Program-made: the position numbers and the translations under genes
In this document: positions 6,489 through 8,787 of the stretch, piece by piece
How the letters are laid out: the number at the start of each line of letters is the position of its first letter
Numbering within the stretch: the first letter of the stretch is position 1
Notes under the pieces: generated by a model
Database searches by the model: none
The model's input: the letters and a program-made list of their open reading frames with translations, nothing else
Told to the model about the DNA's origin: nothing
Assembly (NCBI GenBank): GCA_021296375.1
Contig: JAGWAQ010000032.1
Location: 1-8,787 of the forward strand
Reading direction: 5' to 3'
Source: Alphaproteobacteria bacterium
Lineage (GTDB): Bacteria; Pseudomonadota; Alphaproteobacteria; Puniceispirillales; UBA1172
DNA length: 8,787 bases

Positions 6489-8787
6489 ATGTCCAAGAAA
6501 TTGCTCATCGACGCTCGTGAGAGCGACGAAACACGGGTTGTCCTGCTTAACAACAACAAACTGGAAGACTTTGACTACGAAACAAGCCACCGCAAACAAC
6601 TTAAAGGAAATGTCTATCTCGCTCGGGTGACCCGGGTTGAGCCTTCCTTGCAAGCGGCGTTCGTGGAATATGGCGGCAATCGCCAGGGTTTTCTCGCCTT
6701 CAGTGAAATTCACCCCGATTATTACCGGATTCCTGTGGAAGACCGAGAAAAATTGATGGCGGAAGAAGAAGAACGCGCCGCCAAGGCCCGCGCCGAAGAC
6801 GATGACGACGACGCCTCTGTGGAAGCTGACGCCGCCGATAATGACGCCGCTGATAATGAAGGCGCCGATAATGACGCCGCCTCCGCGGAAGCGGAAGAGG
6901 CCACCACCATTGCCGAAGCTGTCACCGAAGAGGTGATCAGTGAAGAGGCTGAAGGCGAAGAAACCGCTCAAGCCGCGGCGGAAGAAAAGCCCGCCAAGCG
7001 TTCCCGTGGCCGCCGTTCATCAAAAGCCAAAGCCAAGGACGACAACAGCAACCAAGGCGATGATAACGGTGAAAATGACGCCGCTGATAATGATGGCGCT
7101 GATGACAATGGCGCTGACGATAATGGCGCCGATGAAGACCATGACGCCCGTGAAGAACGCCGCCGTCATTCCAACATCTCCCGTCATTACAAAATCCAGG
7201 AGGTGATTTCCCGTCGCCAGATCCTGCTGATCCAGGTCGTCAAGGAAGAGCGCGGCAACAAGGGCGCGGCCCTGACCACCTATTTGTCCCTGGCGGGGCG
7301 CTATTGTGTGCTGATGCCAAACACCTATCACGGGGGCGGCGTAAGCCGAAAGATCAGCAACCCTGCTGACCGCAAAAAACTCAAGACCATCGTCAATGGT
7401 CTTGATGTGCCGAAAGGCATGGCGGTGATTGTCCGCACCGCGGGGTCGAAACGCACCAAGGCGGAGATCACCCGCGACTTCAATTACCTGACGCGCCAGT
7501 GGGATGACATTCGCAACCTGACCATGGAATCCACCGCCCCGGCGCTGATCCATGAAGAAGGCAATCTCGTCAAGCGATCCATCCGTGATTACTACAGCGC
7601 TGATGTTGAGGAAATCCTGGTGGAAGGCGAGGACGCTTTCAAAGCCGCCAAGACGCATATGAAAAACCTCATGCCGACCCATGTCAAAAAGGTCACGGCC
7701 TATGACGACACCTCGATGCCGCTGTTCCAGCGTTATCAGGTGGAAAGCATGCTGTCGGCCATGCACGAACCGCAGGTGACGCTGAAATCCGGCGGTTATC
7801 TTGTCATTAACCAGACCGAAGCGCTGGTGGCGATTGACGTTAACTCCGGCCGCGCCACGAAAGAACGCAACATCGAGGAAACCGCGCTCAAGACCAACCT
7901 TGAAGCGGCGGAGGAAATCGCCACGCAATTGCGCCAGCGGGATCTGTCTGGCCTGGTGGTGATCGATTTCATCGATATGGAAAACAACCGCAACCAGAAC
8001 GCGGTCGAACGCAAGCTCAAGGATGCGTTGCGCAGTGACCGCGCCCGAATCCAGGTTGGCGGGATCAGCCAGTTCGGCTTGCTTGAAATGTCCCGCCAGC
8101 GGCTCCGCCCGAGCCTTGCGGAATCCGTCACCAACACCTGCCCTCATTGCAATGGCACCGGCCGGGTGCGGTCGGTTGAAAGCGCCGCTCTTCAGGTTCT
8201 GCGCGGCATTGAAGCCGAAGCCCTGAAGGACAAGCGCGAAGACCTGAAGGTCCATATGAACGCCGAAATCGCCCTTTATATCCTCAACCACAAGCGGGAT
8301 ATTCTGGCGGCGATGGAGGAGCGTTTTGGCATCACCATTACCCTTGAGCAGGACAACAGCCTGATCGCGCCCGATATCCGCATTGGTGATGGCCCCGTCC
8401 AGTCCCAACGCCAGCAGGATGGCGGCCGTGAAGGCGGCCGTCGTCGCCGTGGTGGCGGCCGTGACAGCAACCGCGACGGAAGCAGCCGCGACGGGAGCCG
8501 TGGGCAACAAGCCAATGACCAAAAGGACGGCCCCGCCAAAGACAGTGCCGCCAAAGACAGCGACAGTTCAAGCGATCACCCCAATGCCGAAGCCGGCAGT
8601 GATGATGAGGATGAGGATAAGCCGCGTCGCCGTCGTCGTCGGGGCAAGCGTGGCGGTCGTCGTCGCGGTCGCCGTGATGGCAATGGCGAAGGCGCCGAGT
8701 CCAATGACAACCAAACTTCAGATCAAACATCTGATCAAACATCTGATCAGGCGGGTGAAGATAACGCCGCCCCAGAACAAGATGGCG
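6489..8787 (+). CDS. rne: Ribonuclease E, 3' end beyond the window
   Basis: This endoribonuclease cuts single-stranded AU-rich RNA, starts mRNA decay and matures rRNA and tRNA; its C-terminal part usually scaffolds a degradosome. 766 codons are open with no stop. The start MSKKLLIDARESDETRVVLL is typical. The S1 domain (about 36-275) is split by a 140-residue acidic insert (about 90-230); E. coli has roughly 20 residues there. Its second half resumes at KEERGNKGAALTTYLSLAGRY. The 5'-phosphate sensor residues R316 and T317 (IVRTAG) are present, as are catalytic D450 (AIDVNSG) and D493 (DFIDM), and the Zn-link CPHC (551-554). The D450-to-C551 spacing of 101 equals D303-to-C404 in E. coli. After about residue 635 comes a disordered tail with alternating charge: Arg/Gly-rich 643-672, acidic 691-710, Arg-rich 712-729, then TSDQ repeats. 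The ATG at 6489 has GGAAG 12 bases upstream, a slightly long spacing. Confidence 0.97.
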   Translation, partial: MSKKLLIDARESDETRVVLLNNNKLEDFDYETSHRKQLKGNVYLARVTRVEPSLQAAFVEYGGNRQGFLAFSEIHPDYYRIPVEDREKLMAEEEERAAKARAEDDDDDASVEADAADNDAADNEGADNDAASAEAEEATTIAEAVTEEVISEEAEGEETAQAAAEEKPAKRSRGRRSSKAKAKDDNSNQGDDNGENDAADNDGADDNGADDNGADEDHDAREERRRHSNISRHYKIQEVISRRQILLIQVVKEERGNKGAALTTYLSLAGRYCVLMPNTYHGGGVSRKISNPADRKKLKTIVNGLDVPKGMAVIVRTAGSKRTKAEITRDFNYLTRQWDDIRNLTMESTAPALIHEEGNLVKRSIRDYYSADVEEILVEGEDAFKAAKTHMKNLMPTHVKKVTAYDDTSMPLFQRYQVESMLSAMHEPQVTLKSGGYLVINQTEALVAIDVNSGRATKERNIEETALKTNLEAAEEIATQLRQRDLSGLVVIDFIDMENNRNQNAVERKLKDALRSDRARIQVGGISQFGLLEMSRQRLRPSLAESVTNTCPHCNGTGRVRSVESAALQVLRGIEAEALKDKREDLKVHMNAEIALYILNHKRDILAAMEERFGITITLEQDNSLIAPDIRIGDGPVQSQRQQDGGREGGRRRRGGGRDSNRDGSSRDGSRGQQANDQKDGPAKDSAAKDSDSSSDHPNAEAGSDDEDEDKPRRRRRRGKRGGRRRGRRDGNGEGAESNDNQTSDQTSDQTSDQAGEDNAAPEQDG
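6828..7136 (+). repeat. Asp/Asn/Ala repeats in the RNase E S1 insert
   Basis: Degenerate short units close to GATAATGACGCC recur in two blocks, residues 114-131 and 194-216, coding strings such as ADNDAADNEGADNDAA and ADDNGADDNGAD. AATGACGCCGCTGATAATGA is present exactly at 6840-6859 and 7074-7093, in the same reading frame. The blocks flank a basic segment, KPAKRSRGRRSSKAKAK (167-183). The pattern suggests expansion by slippage or unequal recombination. Confidence 0.8.
8715..8750 (+). repeat. Three tandem 12-bp units coding TSDQ
   Basis: ACTTCAGATCAA is followed by ACATCTGATCAA and ACATCTGATCAG, giving TSDQ three times (RNase E residues 743-754). The last two copies differ only at the final base, which points to recent duplication. 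Unit length keeps the frame. It lies in the disordered tail after the second Arg-rich patch. Confidence 0.85.

Noticed and set aside
6482..6971. 162-codon - strand frame over the rne start, Gly/Phe/Ile/Val-rich
   Set aside because: It is the complement of the Asp/Glu/Ala-rich S1 insert. The hydrophobic look is a mirror of acidic codons.
7020..8522. 500-codon open frame on the - strand opposite rne
   Set aside because: The + strand frame carries every RNase E motif. The antisense product is a low-complexity artefact of repetitive, GC-rich codons, and its Ala/Val/Thr/Ile-rich start is just the complement of the Arg/Asp tail codons.

Overview
The window looks like ordinary chromosome from an alphaproteobacterium of moderately high GC. 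The main evidence is the gene set rne / amidase / penicillin-binding protein 1a / prfB, an order I know from alphaproteobacterial chromosomes. Protein details agree: release factor 2 has an SPY anticodon-mimic tripeptide, and RNase E has a large charged insertion in its S1 domain. There is no tRNA, rRNA, CRISPR array, insertion sequence or prophage signal. I cannot name the genus.

Layout. On the + strand at the left is a 155-aa thioredoxin-dependent peroxiredoxin of the BCP/PrxQ type (132-599). It converges on prfB so tightly that the two stop codons share one CTAG. On the - strand, read right to left, lies a cell-wall and translation block: a periplasmic N-acetylmuramoyl-L-alanine amidase with an AMIN domain (5836-4430), the bifunctional transglycosylase/transpeptidase PBP1a (4300-1733), then peptide chain release factor 2 (1705-596), only 27 bp downstream. 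On the + strand at the right is ribonuclease E (6489 to past the window end). It is open to the last base, with 766 codons visible and its C-terminus missing.

The amidase and rne diverge from a gene-poor stretch of about 650 bp. It holds a possible 71-aa membrane protein (6360-6145, - strand), two perfect tandem copies of an 18-bp sequence, an 11-bp-stem hairpin, a 12-bp perfect palindrome and a second hairpin just before the rne ribosome-binding region. This is the least explained part of the window, and rne leader control is the most natural hypothesis for the structures nearest rne.

How the genes work together. PBP1a builds peptidoglycan, and the amidase cleaves stem peptides from glycan strands during division or remodelling. 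RF2 ends translation at UGA and UAA. RNase E drives mRNA turnover and rRNA processing. I see no new defence, mobile or biosynthetic system. The most interesting material is the repeat-built, charge-patterned disorder in RNase E and the structured intergenic region upstream of it.
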